Origin: DASPHG01 sp963748315
GTDB lineage: Bacteria > Actinomycetota > Thermoleophilia > Solirubrobacterales > Thermoleophilaceae
Assembly: GCA_963748315.1 (NCBI GenBank)
Contig: CAVVIK010000006.1
Coordinates: 806,001-870,000, forward strand
Direction: 5' to 3'
DNA length: 64,000 nucleotides
Below are positions 18,902 through 28,372 of the stretch, one piece after another. The position numbers were made by a program, and so were the translations under genes. Each line of letters begins with the position of its first letter. The stretch's first letter is position 1. Below the pieces are notes generated by a model. It was not told the DNA's origin and ran no database searches. It saw nothing but the letters and a program-made list of their open reading frames with translations.

Positions 18902-19177
18902 GTGAAGTTTCTCTTTCTGCCGTTTTCCATTCTCAGCGGACTGCTCGCCGGCTTCCTCGGCAAGAAGCTCTTCGACGGCATCTGGGGCGCGATCGACGAC
19001 GAGGAGCCTCCGGACTCCAAGCATCTCGAGATCTCGTGGGGGAAACTGATCCTCGCGGCGGCCGTTCAGGGCGCGATATTCCGCGCGGTCAAGGAGGCGA
19101 CGGACCACGGCTCGCGGCGCGCGTTCATGAACCTCACGGGCACCTGGCCCGGCGAAGAGCGCCCCGACCCGGAATAG
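18902..19177 (+). CDS. DUF4235 small membrane protein
   Basis: A 91-residue protein of the DUF4235 family: two hydrophobic segments (FLFLPFSILSGLLAGFLGKKLF and GKLILAAAVQGAIFRAVKEATDHG) around an acidic loop. Proteins of this family are common in actinobacteria and have no proven function. GTG 18902 is the start, only 8 nt from the divergent yihY start, so the two promoters overlap the opposite genes. Confidence 0.85.
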   Translation: MKFLFLPFSILSGLLAGFLGKKLFDGIWGAIDDEEPPDSKHLEISWGKLILAAAVQGAIFRAVKEATDHGSRRAFMNLTGTWPGEERPDPE

Positions 19178-19318
19178 CGCTCAACATTCACTTAACGGGG
19201 CCGCGTCAACAACTGAGACTCGCGCTCGTTCCACTGATATAGGTTTTCGCCCGCGTCGGGGGGAAAGAACGTCTTTTACAAGGCGTCCGGCGCTGGAGAC
19301 GGAGGAGCGAGCGAAGGG
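19178..19318 (+). promoter_or_regulatory. Leader and probable promoter region of the mce operon
   Basis: The only sizeable gap before the mce cluster (141 nt). It is less GC-rich than its surroundings in the middle (cactgatataggttttcg near 19226) and has a purine-rich GGAGGAGCGAGCGAAGGG just before the first start. A GATATAGG at 19230 could act as a -10-like box, but no convincing -35 element was found. The promoter call comes from position, not a motif match. Confidence 0.35.
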
Positions 19319-20689
19319 ATGCGATCGGTAAGCGGCGTGGGACGCGCTGCCGCAATGGCGGCAGTGATTGCAGCTGCCGTCCTCGTCGCAGTGCTCCTGT
19401 TCGGCGGCGGGGGCTCGGGCTACACCATCACCGCAGACTTCCTCAACGCCGGCCAGCTGGTCAACGGCAACCCCGTCCAGACCGGCGGCGTGCCGATCGG
19501 CTCCGTCAAGAACATCGACATCACCGACGAGGGCCAGGCGGTGATCGAGTTCTCGGTCGACGACGACCACTCTCCGGTGCCCGAGGGCACGCACGCGACC
19601 ATCCGCCAGTTCTCGCAGTCGGGAATCGCGAACCGCTACATCGACCTCGCGTTCCCGCCCGAGTCGCAGTCGAACGGCCGCACGATCGACGACGGCGGTC
19701 ACATCGCCGCCGACAACACGACGACCGCCGTCGACCTCGACGAGCTGTTCAACACGCTCGACCCGAAGACGCGCAAGGCGCTTCAGGGTTTCTTCAAGGG
19801 GCAGGCGCGCCAGTTCGAGAACATGGGCAAGGAGGCCAACGTCGGCTTCGAGTACCTCAACCCGGCGCTCTCCACCTCGAGCCGCTTCTTCAACGAGCTG
19901 ACGCGCGACAAGCCGGTCCTCGAGCGCTTCCTCGTCGACTCGTCGCAGCTCGTCACCGCGCTGGCGGAGAAGCGCGACGACCTCTCCTCCCTCGTCTCGC
20001 AGCTCAGCACGACGACGACGGCGCTCGCGAGTCAGAAGACGGCGCTCGCCGACTCGATCAGCGAGCTGCCCCCGTTCATGCGCCAGGCGAACACGACGTT
20101 CGTGAACCTGCGTGCGGCGCTCGACGACGTCGACCCGCTGGTCGACGCGTCGAAGCCGGCCGTGCGCCAGCTCGGCCCGTTCCTCAAGGACGCGCGCAAG
20201 CTCGTCGCCGATGCGGAGCCGACCGTGCGCGACCTGCGGATCACGATCGATCGCAACGGCAAGGACAACGACCTGATCGACCTGCTCAACTCGTTCCCCG
20301 AGCTCGCCGACCTCGCCACCGTCACCCGCGAGCGGACGGCGTCGCCGGGCGGCAAGGCGGTCGACGTCGGCGAGACAAAGGGTTCGCTCGTCGAGTCGGC
20401 GGAGGCGTTCGAGAACGCGGCGCCCGAGATCGCGTTCGGCCGGCCATACACATCTGACTTCTTCGGCTGGTTCGACGACTTCTCCACGACCGGCGCCGGC
20501 TTCGACGCCCTCGGCGCGACCGCGCGCGGCCACATCGTCTTCAGCGAGCCGCTCGGCTTCACCTCGGCCGGCCACTTCCAGCGCTGCCCGGGCAGCGCCG
20601 AGCCCGTCCTCCCCGACGGGTCGAACGTGCTGTCCGAGGAGGAGCAGGAAGCGCTCAACTGCAAGGAAGAGGACAGGGCGAGCGACTGA
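19319..20689 (+). CDS. MCE/MlaD protein 1 of 6
   Basis: Envelope lipid-transport component with one N-terminal transmembrane helix (AAAMAAVIAAAVLVAVLLFG), the MlaD beta-barrel domain (about residues 38-115, GYTITADFLNAGQLVNGNPV, GVPIGSVKNI) and a long helical needle region. 456 residues, ATG 19319. A Cys pair occurs near the C-terminus (RCPGSA...NCKEE). It is the first gene of a six-gene operon; its stop overlaps the next start (TGATG). By family it should form part of a periplasm-spanning lipid conduit driven by a YrbE/MceG transporter, which is not encoded here. Confidence 0.92.
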   Translation: MRSVSGVGRAAAMAAVIAAAVLVAVLLFGGGGSGYTITADFLNAGQLVNGNPVQTGGVPIGSVKNIDITDEGQAVIEFSVDDDHSPVPEGTHATIRQFSQSGIANRYIDLAFPPESQSNGRTIDDGGHIAADNTTTAVDLDELFNTLDPKTRKALQGFFKGQARQFENMGKEANVGFEYLNPALSTSSRFFNELTRDKPVLERFLVDSSQLVTALAEKRDDLSSLVSQLSTTTTALASQKTALADSISELPPFMRQANTTFVNLRAALDDVDPLVDASKPAVRQLGPFLKDARKLVADAEPTVRDLRITIDRNGKDNDLIDLLNSFPELADLATVTRERTASPGGKAVDVGETKGSLVESAEAFENAAPEIAFGRPYTSDFFGWFDDFSTTGAGFDALGATARGHIVFSEPLGFTSAGHFQRCPGSAEPVLPDGSNVLSEEEQEALNCKEEDRASD

Positions 20690-22405
20690 TGCGGCGCGCA
20701 CTCAGCATCCTCGTCGTGCTCGGCGCCGGCATCGCGGCGTTCGCCTTCACGGGCGCCTCCGAGGACAGCTCGGGCGAGCCGACGTACAAGATCCAGTTCG
20801 ACAACGCGTTCGGCCTGGTCGAGCAGGGTGACTTCAGGATCGGCGGCGTCACCGCCGGGCAGACGAGCGGCTTCGACGTGGTGAAGGAGGGTGGGCGCGC
20901 GCTCGCCCTGGTCGAGGCCAAGGTGACCGAGCCGGGCTTCGCCGACCTGCGCGAGGACGCGAGCTGCGAGATCAAGCCGCAGTCGCTGATCGGCGAGTAC
21001 TACGTGGACTGCCAGCCCGGCGAGTCCGACAAGAAGCTGCCGACCGACGGCAGCGCGGTGGTCCCGGTCGAGCAGAACTTCTCGACGATCCCGCCCGACC
21101 TCGTCAACGACATCATGCGCGAGCCCGTGCGCGAGCGGCTGCGGCTGATCCTCTCCGAGCTGGGGACGGGCCTGGCCGGCCGCCCGGAGGATCTCGCGCA
21201 GGTGCTCGAGCGCGCGCATCCCGGCCTGCGCGAGACCAGCCGCGTCCTCCGGATCCTCGGTGACCAGAACCAGGTGATCCAGCGGTTCATCACCGACGCC
21301 GACACGGCCGTCAACGAGCTCGAGCAGAACAAGAAGGACGTCGCCCGCTGGGTCACCGCGTCGGCCGACGCCGCCGAGGTCTCGGCCTCCCGCCGCGCCG
21401 AGCTCGCGGAGTCCTTCCACAAGCTGCCCGGGTTCCTCGACGAGCTGAAGCCGACGATGCACGCGCTCGGCGAGACGGCTGACGAACAGACGCCGCTCCT
21501 GGTGGACCTGAAGAAGGCGGCGCCGGACCTCAACGAGTTCTTCCATCGGCTCGGCCCGTTCTCCGAGGCGTCGCTGCCCGCGCTCGAGTCGCTCGGCGAG
21601 TCGTCGAAGGCCGGCACCACCGCCTTCCAGCACGGCGGCGAGGAGGTCAAGGAGCTGCTCGCGCTGTCGAAGGACGCGCCCGGCTTCGCGAAGCCGCTGC
21701 GCCAGTTCCTCGAGACGATGGACGACCGCGACCGCGCGATCGAGAACGACGCGCGCGCGAAGGCGAGCGCGCCGCCGGAGCCGGATCCGACGGCGATCCC
21801 CGACGACGCGAACTTCCGCGGGCTCGCTCCGCAGGGCGGCTTCACCGGCCTGGAGGCGATCTGGGACTACGTCTACTGGCAGACGCTCAGCATCAACATG
21901 CTCGACAGCGTCGGCCACATCGTGCGTCTGGGCCTGACGGTGTCGGAGGGCAAGTGCTCGCAGATTTGGAACCACCCGCCGGAGAACGCGGAGGAAGAGG
22001 AGATCTTCGAGCGGTGCAACCAGTGGATCGGGCCGCACCAGCCCGGCATCAACGAGTGCGACTTCACGATCGAGGACTGCGGCGACCGAGCCTGACGCGC
22101 CGACCGGCGGCGGCGAGCCCGACAACCCGAGCGCCTCGCGGCGCAACAGCTCCGTCGACCGGCGCGGGCCCGGCGAGCTCGAGGCTCCGCCGATCCCCGG
22201 CAAGGTCGACCCGTCCAAGCCGCAGATCACGCTCCCGCCGCTCATCAAGGACCTGATCGAGAAGCTCGCGCCCGAGAAGCCCCTGCCCGACAAGCTCTCG
22301 CCCGAGAAGCTCGATGACCTGCAGCAGAAGGCTCCCCAGCTGCCGGATCTCTCCGACCCGCAGGCGTCGCCAGAGACGCTGCTCGACTTCCTGCTCACGC
22401 CATGA
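20689..22405 (+). CDS. MCE/MlaD protein 2 of 6 (C-terminal frameshift)
   Basis: N-terminal transmembrane helix (ALSILVVLGAGIAAFAFTGA), MlaD domain (YKIQFDNAFGLVEQGDFRIGG), helical repeats and a Cys-containing C-terminal region. The starting frame stops at 22095, but a Pro/Lys-rich tail continues in the next frame (LEAPPIPGKVDPSKPQ ... LLDFLLTP) and ends exactly at the next gene's ATG with a typical ATGA overlap. One extra base near 22083 therefore splits the tail off. Corrected length is about 570 residues. Part of the same operon. Confidence 0.88.
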
Positions 22406-23987
22406 GCCGCCGACCCGCATCATCGATCGTCGCCAGCCCGGTCCTGATCGGGGCGGTCACGCTGCTCGTGACGATCGTCGCCGTCTTCCTCGCGTACAAC
22501 GCGAACACCGGCCTTCCGTTCGTCCCGACCTACGACGTCAAGGCGGAGCTACCGAGCGGCGCGAAGCTCGTGAAGGGCAACGAGGTGCGCGTGGGCGGCT
22601 TCCGCGTCGGCCTCGTCGAGGACATCAAGCCGACCGTCGTCGACGGCAAGAGCGTCGCGCTCGTCAGCCTGAAGCTCGACAAGACGGTCGAGCCGCTGAC
22701 GAGCGAGACGACGATCCGTGTCCGTCCGCGCTCCGCACTGGGACTGCGATACGTGCAGATCACACCGGGCACGTCCGGCAAGACGCTCGCGGCCGGCGAC
22801 ACGATCCCGCTCGAGAACACCTCGGAGTCGCTCGACCTCGAGGACATCTATGCCGTCTTCCAGGGCAAGACGCGCGACGACGTGCGGGCGGCGACGACGG
22901 GCTTCGGCGACGCGTTCGCCGGACGCGGCGTCGCGCTGAACGAGGCGATCGCGTCTCTCAACCCGTTCTTCACGCACCTGACGCCGGTGATGGAGAACCT
23001 CTCGGACCCGCGGACGGACCTCGACCAGTTCTTCCGCGCGCTCGGCCGTGCGTCCGCCGAGGCGGCGCCGGTCGCGCAGGCGCAGGCAGATGTGTTCACG
23101 CACATGGCCGACACGTTCGAGGCGTTCGTGCGGGAGCCCGAGGCGCTCCGCCAGACGATCGAGAAGTCGCCGCCGACTCTCGACGTCTCGACCCAGTCGC
23201 TCCGTGTGCAGCGCCCGTTCCTCGAGGACTTCGCCGACCTCTCGGCACGCCTGCGCCCGGCGGCCCAGGAGCTCCCGCGGTCGCTGCCCGCGATCAACGC
23301 TGCGTTCAGGGTCGGCACGCCGATTCTGCCGCGGACGGTCGAGCTCAACGAGAACCTCGAGGACAGCTTCCACGCGCTCGACGACCTGTTCCAGGCGCCC
23401 GGCACGATCCTCGCGCTGCGCGACATCCGGACCGCGCTCGCCGCGGGCCGGCCGGCGATCACGTTCATCGCGCCGTACCAGACGGTCTGCAACTACACGG
23501 TCTACTTCCTGCATCCGCTCGGCGAGCTCCAGTCGCAGGTCCAGAACGGGCCGACGGGCGGCGGCACCGTGCTGTCCCAGGGCGTGAAGCTGGTCAACCA
23601 GAGCCAGCCGAACAACTACGCCACGACGCTCAGCTCGCGGCCGGTCGACATCGTGCAGGACAAGAACCCGATCGGCGCGACGGACGAGCGAGGGCAACCC
23701 GCTGCACCGGCTCTACGGCACCGGCCCGTATCCGCCCGCGATCGACTCGCAGGGGAACGCCGACTGCCACGCCGCGAACATCGGCTACGTCAAGGGGCCG
23801 CTGAACGCGCGCGGCCGCTATCCGGCGGGCGACATCCAGGCGCCCGGCGGGCAGCATGCCCGGCGGGACGGTCGAGACCGGTGGAGGCGGCAACTGGGAG
23901 GTCACCGACAGCGACTTCCCGATCGTCTCGGGCGGCACCTACACGAGTGAGGCGCTCGGGATCGACAACCTGGAGGACGTGCCCTAG
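22402..23987 (+). CDS. MCE/MlaD protein 3 of 6 (two frameshifts)
   Basis: N-terminal helix (VLIGAVTLLVTIVAVFLAYNA), MlaD domain (YDVKAELPSGAKLVKGNEVRVGG, RYVQITPG) and helical needle region. The starting frame holds to about 23690. Two successive +1 shifts (near 23691 and 23856, each explained by one extra G) then link HRLYGTGPYPPAID and DSDFPIVSGGTYTSEALGI in the following frames, ending at the TAG 23985-23987. The next gene starts 2 nt later, which supports that end. Uncorrected, the first frame would run out of phase to 24621. Confidence 0.88.
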
Positions 23988-23989
23988 CG

Positions 23990-25522
23990 ATGGCTCTCTT
24001 CCGCAGAAAGCACCGCTCGGCGCAGCACAAGGGCATGCCCGCGTTCCGCGCCGGCCTGATCGCGCTCGTGATCGTCGTCGTCGCCACCTACTTCGGCTTC
24101 ACGAAGGCCAACCCGTTCGCGAATCCCTACGAGCTCGAGGCCGTCTTCGACAACGTGAACAACCTGAAGGCGCGCTCTCCGGTCCGGATCGCCGGCATCG
24201 AGGTCGGGAAGGTCACGAAGGTCGAGGCGATCGAGGAGGGCGACGGCGCCGCGCGCGTCACGATGGAGATTCAGGACAAGGGCCTGCCGATCCACGAGGA
24301 CGCCGAGATCAAGGTCCGGCCGCGGATCTTCCTCGAGGGCAACTTCTTCGTCGACCTCCAGCCGGGCTCGCCGACGTCGCCCGAGCTCGCCGACGGAGGG
24401 ACGATCCCGATGAGCCAGACCGCCGCGCCGGTGCAGTTCGGCGACCTGCTGGCCGCGCTCCAGTCCGACACCAGGAAGGACCTCCAGGTCTTCCTCCAGG
24501 AGTACTCGAAGGCGCTCGAGGACGGCGGCGCCGACGGCTTCAGGGCCTCGATCAAGTACTGGGAGCCCGCGTACCGCAACTCGGCGATCGTGAACGAGGC
24601 GTCGCTCGGCCAACAGCCTGACAAGGACCTCCAGCGCATCTTCAAGGGACAGGCGGAGGTCGCGCGCGGCCTCGTGCGCGACGAGAACTCGCTCCAGGAC
24701 CTGATCTCGAACTTCAACACCTTCGCCGGCTCGCTCGCGCGCGAGGACGATGCGCTGGCGGCCTCGCTGCCTCTGCTGCGCGACACGCTGCGCGTCGCCC
24801 AGCCCGCGCTCCAGTCGATCGACAGCTCGCTGCCGTCGCTGCGCGCGTTCGCGCGGGACGCACTGCCAGGTGTCCGCTCCTCGGACGACGCGCTTGCGGC
24901 CTCGCGGCCGTTCATCGCCCAGCTGCGCGCGCTCTTCTCGCCGGCCGAGCTGCGCGGCACCGCCGCCGTCCTGCGCGCGCAGATCCCGAACCTGGCCGAC
25001 TTCAACCGCGTTTCGCTCCCGCTGCTCGACGAGGGCCGACAGCTCTCGGCGTGCACGAACAACGTGCTCGTCCCGTTCGTCGAGTCGCGCATCCCCGATC
25101 CCGACTTCCCCGCCAACACGGACCATCGTGTCGTCGAGCAGATGCAGCACGCGTGGCCGGGCCTCGCGGGCGAGAGCCGCCTGTCCGACGGCAACAACCA
25201 GACCTTCCACGGTGGTGCCGTGCCGCCGGGGCCGAACGTCCGCCCGGCGCCCCCGACGGACGGCGGCTTCACACCGCCTCCGCATCGTCCCGACCTGCCG
25301 TGTGAGATCCAGGAGCTGCCGAACCTGGAGGCACCGGGCGGTCCCGCGACCTCGTTCCCGTCCGACGTCACGTCGCAGAGCCAGGCCATGGAGGCGCCCG
25401 CCAAGCCGATGAGCATGGAGCAGTTCCGCTCGAACCTGCTCGACGCCAAGCAGGGCCTGCTCGACGCCCTGAAGCTGGTCAACCTCGATCAGGTGCAGAA
25501 GCAGAAGGAGGCGAGCCGGTGA
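23990..25522 (+). CDS. MCE/MlaD protein 4 of 6
   Basis: Intact 510-residue member. A basic N-terminus and one transmembrane helix (RAGLIALVIVVVATYFGF) precede the MlaD domain (YELEAVFDNVNNLKARSPVRIAG, NFFVDLQPGSP), the helical region, and a Pro-rich then helical C-terminus (AKPMSMEQFRSNLLDAKQG). Two Cys lie near residues 350 and 440. Stop and next start overlap (GTGA). The intact state of this gene in the same operon argues that the cluster is functional despite the indels in its neighbours. Confidence 0.92.
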   Translation: MALFRRKHRSAQHKGMPAFRAGLIALVIVVVATYFGFTKANPFANPYELEAVFDNVNNLKARSPVRIAGIEVGKVTKVEAIEEGDGAARVTMEIQDKGLPIHEDAEIKVRPRIFLEGNFFVDLQPGSPTSPELADGGTIPMSQTAAPVQFGDLLAALQSDTRKDLQVFLQEYSKALEDGGADGFRASIKYWEPAYRNSAIVNEASLGQQPDKDLQRIFKGQAEVARGLVRDENSLQDLISNFNTFAGSLAREDDALAASLPLLRDTLRVAQPALQSIDSSLPSLRAFARDALPGVRSSDDALAASRPFIAQLRALFSPAELRGTAAVLRAQIPNLADFNRVSLPLLDEGRQLSACTNNVLVPFVESRIPDPDFPANTDHRVVEQMQHAWPGLAGESRLSDGNNQTFHGGAVPPGPNVRPAPPTDGGFTPPPHRPDLPCEIQELPNLEAPGGPATSFPSDVTSQSQAMEAPAKPMSMEQFRSNLLDAKQGLLDALKLVNLDQVQKQKEASR

Positions 25523-26854
25523 CGCGCGCGATCCGAGCTCACCTCGGCGACTTCATCGCGATCCTGCTGCTCGTCACCGTCGGGCTGGCGACCACCGCCT
25601 ACATCCTGGCGAACGAGCGCTTCCGCTTCCCGTACATCGAGGAGGAGCCGTTCCGGCTCGACGTGGAGCTCGCCGACGCACAGGCGGTGACCGCCGGCCA
25701 GGGCCAGACCGTGCGCGTTGCCGGCGTGCGCATCGGCGACATCGGCAAGGTCGAGCTGGAGGACGGCAAGGCCGTCGTCGGGCTCGAGATCGACCCCGAG
25801 TACAAGGATCTGATCCGTCAGGACGCGACGGCGCTCCTGCGCACCAAGACCGGCCTCAAGGACATGTTCCTCGAGGTCGACCCCGGCAACGGCGAGCCGA
25901 TGCACGAGGGCGACCGGATCCCGCTCGCCAACACGGCGCCCGACATCGATCCCGGACGAGTTCCTGGCGGCGCTCGACACGGACACGCGCGACTACCTGA
26001 AGCTCCTGATCACCGGCGCGGGGAAGGGCCTCGCCGGCCACGGCGACGACCTGCGCGCGGTCTTCGAGCGCTTCGAGCCGCTGCATCGCGACCTCGCCCG
26101 CGTGACGGAGGCGATCGCTACCCGGCGTGAGAACCTGAAGCGCCTGGTCAACCGCTACGGCCTGCTCGTCGAGGAGCTCGGCGGCAAGGATCGCGAGCTG
26201 ACGCGCCTCGTCCAGCAGGCGAACGCGGTCTTCTCGGCGTTCGCATCCGAGGACCAGAACGTGTCCGCGTTCGTCTCGAAGCTGCCTGGGACGCTCGACG
26301 AGACCAAGACCGCGCTGGTCAAGGCGGACGCGCTCGGCGACCAGCTCGGCCCGACGCTCGAGGCGCTGCGCCCCGCCTTCCGCGAGCTCGACGACGCGAA
26401 CAAGGCGGTCATCCCGCTGGCCGAGAAGGGCACGCCGATCGTGCGTGACGAGATCCGCCCGTTCGCGCGGATCGCGCAGCCCTACACGCGCGACTTCGGC
26501 ACCGCGGCCGGCCGGCTCGCCGAGGCGGGGCCGGACCTGAGCGGCGCCTTCCACGGTCTCAACCGCTTCTTCAACATGGGCGCCTACAACCCTGAGGGCA
26601 CCGAGGAGCTGACGGGCGTCCCGGCCGTCGACCGCGACCGCCAGGAGGGCTACCTCTTCTGGCTCGCCTGGATCGCCCAGAACACCGTGAGCGTGTTCAA
26701 CGTCCACGACGCCACCGGCCCGCTCCGGCGCATCTCGGTCGGAGGCCTGAACTGCCAGGTGTTCGCGTCGGAGTCCGAGGACGTCGGCACGCCGCCCGTC
26801 CTGGCTGACGCCCTCACGGACATCTTCGGCGCGATCGGAGCGTGCAACAAGTGA
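25519..26854 (+). CDS. MCE/MlaD protein 5 of 6 (one frameshift)
   Basis: N-terminal helix (FIAILLLVTVGLATTAYIL), MlaD domain (FRLDVELADAQAVTAGQGQTVR, DMFLEVDPGNG) then helical region. The frame shifts +1 near 25950, where ATCCCGGACGAG would read DPDEFLAALDTDTRDYLK if one G is removed. It then stays open to 26854, including an ordinary MCE C-terminal domain (FNMGAYNPEGTEELTGV, CQVFASES). Corrected length is about 444 residues. GTG 25519 overlaps the previous stop. Confidence 0.9.
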
Positions 26855-28333
26855 ACAAGCAGGCTCCGAGCATCGGGCGGATCCTGGCGATGGTCATCTT
26901 CGCGATGTCCTGCTTCGGGCTGCTCCTGTTCCTCTGGCTCGCATTCGGCGGCCCGGTCCCGCTGAAGCCCGAGGGCTACCGCGTCAAGGTGAACTTCCCC
27001 GAGGCCACGACGCTTCCGCAGGAGGCCGACGTGCGAATGGCGGGCGTCAACATCGGGCGCGTCAAGACGAAGGAGCTCGACAAGGGCGGCGTCCGCACGA
27101 CCGTCGAGCTCGAGATCCAGGAGCGGTTCGCGCCGTTGCCCGAGGACACGCAGGCGATCCTGCGCCAGAAGACGCTCCTCGGCGAGACCTACGTCGAGCT
27201 CAGCCAGGGCTCGAAGGAAGCCGAGATGCTGGATGACGGCGGCACGCTCGACGATTCGCGCGTGACACCCACCGTCGAGCTCGACGAGATCTACGACGCC
27301 TTCGACGACTCCACGCGGCGCGCGTTCGCGGAGTGGGTGGAGGAGCTGACGAAGGCGATCAAGAACGGCCGCAGCCAGGATCTGAACGACGCGTTCGGCA
27401 ACCTCGCCGGCTTCGCCACCGACGGCGCCGACCTGATGCAGGTGCTCGACGAGCAGAAGGTCGCGGTGCGCCATCTGATCAAGAACACCGGCGTCGTCTT
27501 CAACGCGATCTCGGAGCGGCAGGGCACGCTGCGCAACCTGATCGACACCTCGAACCAGACGTTCGAGGCAACCGCATCGCGCGACGAGGCGCTCGCGGAG
27601 ACCTTCCACATCTTCCCGACGTTCCTCGACGAGTCGAAGGCGACGATGGCGCGGCTCGAGACGTTCGCGAGGGATACGCACCCGCTCGTGAACGACTTCA
27701 AGGAGCCGGCGGACGACCTCGGCCCGACGGTGCGCGATCTCGGGGACCTCGCCCCCGACCTGGAGGAGCTCTTCCGCGACCTTCCGCCGTTGATCAACGC
27801 GTCCAAGGAAGGCGCGCCTGCGTTGACGGACGTCCTCGAGGCGGCGCGGCCGTTCTTCGACTCCGCGCACATCTTCCTCCAGGAGCTCAACCCGATCCTG
27901 AGCTACGCGAACTTCCACCAGACGACGATCGCCGGCTTCCTGGCGAACGCCGGCCCGGACTTGAACGGCGACTGGGGCACCGGCGAGAAGGTGCAGGTCC
28001 AGGTCGGCCCGATCGACGAGCGCTCGTTCGAGCCGACGAATACGAGCCCGGTCTGGGAGCGCGGCAACGCGTACCTCCAGCCGAACGCGCTGTCGCGCGC
28101 GCTGTCGCTCGGCACCTTCGAGTCGCTGTCGTGCGCTCCGTCGGGCGGCGAGGTGCATGACCCGGACGACACAGGCGACCGGACCGGCGAAATCCAGCCG
28201 CCGTGCTTCGAGGCGCCGACGTCGCTCTACGACGGCAAGCTCTTCAACTTCCTCCACAAGGGCAACGCGCCGATCATCGACGCGCCGAGCGGGCATGCAG
28301 GGCAACAAGTCGGCCGATCCCGACGAGCGTTAG
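26851..28333 (+). CDS. MCE/MlaD protein 6 of 6 (frameshift at the end)
   Basis: GTG 26851 overlaps the previous stop (GTGA) and is preferred to GTG 26842. N-terminal helix (ILAMVIFAMSCFGLLLFLWLAF), MlaD domain (YRVKVNFPEATTLPQEADVR, ETYVELSQGS), helical region and C-terminal Cys pair. Near 28295 an extra G (AGCGGGCATG) shifts the frame; the corrected end SGMQGNKSADPDER stops at 28331-28333. Uncorrected, the protein gains an Arg-rich tail to 28362. About 494 residues. It closes the mce run, 39 nt before the cyclase gene. Confidence 0.9.
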
Positions 28334-28340
28334 CTGAGCG

Positions 28341-28358
28341 GCGCGGCGGTCGCCGCGC
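28341..28358 (+). terminator. Inverted repeat after the mce operon
   Basis: GCGCGGCG-GT-CGCCGCGC is a perfect 8-base palindromic pair directly after the last mce stop and 15 nt before the cyclase start. There is no T run, so it may slow or attenuate transcription without being a strong terminator. Confidence 0.35.
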
Positions 28359-28372
28359 GTAATCTCTGAGTC

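Noticed and set aside
20032..22398. A 788-residue Ser/Arg-rich open frame on the minus strand
   Set aside because: It is the antisense of two clear mce genes, has low-complexity composition, and arises from the high GC content of the third codon position on the other strand.
22402..24621. A 739-residue frame extending the third mce protein
   Set aside because: Beyond 23690 it is out of phase and overlaps the intact fourth mce gene; the corrected frame stops at 23987.
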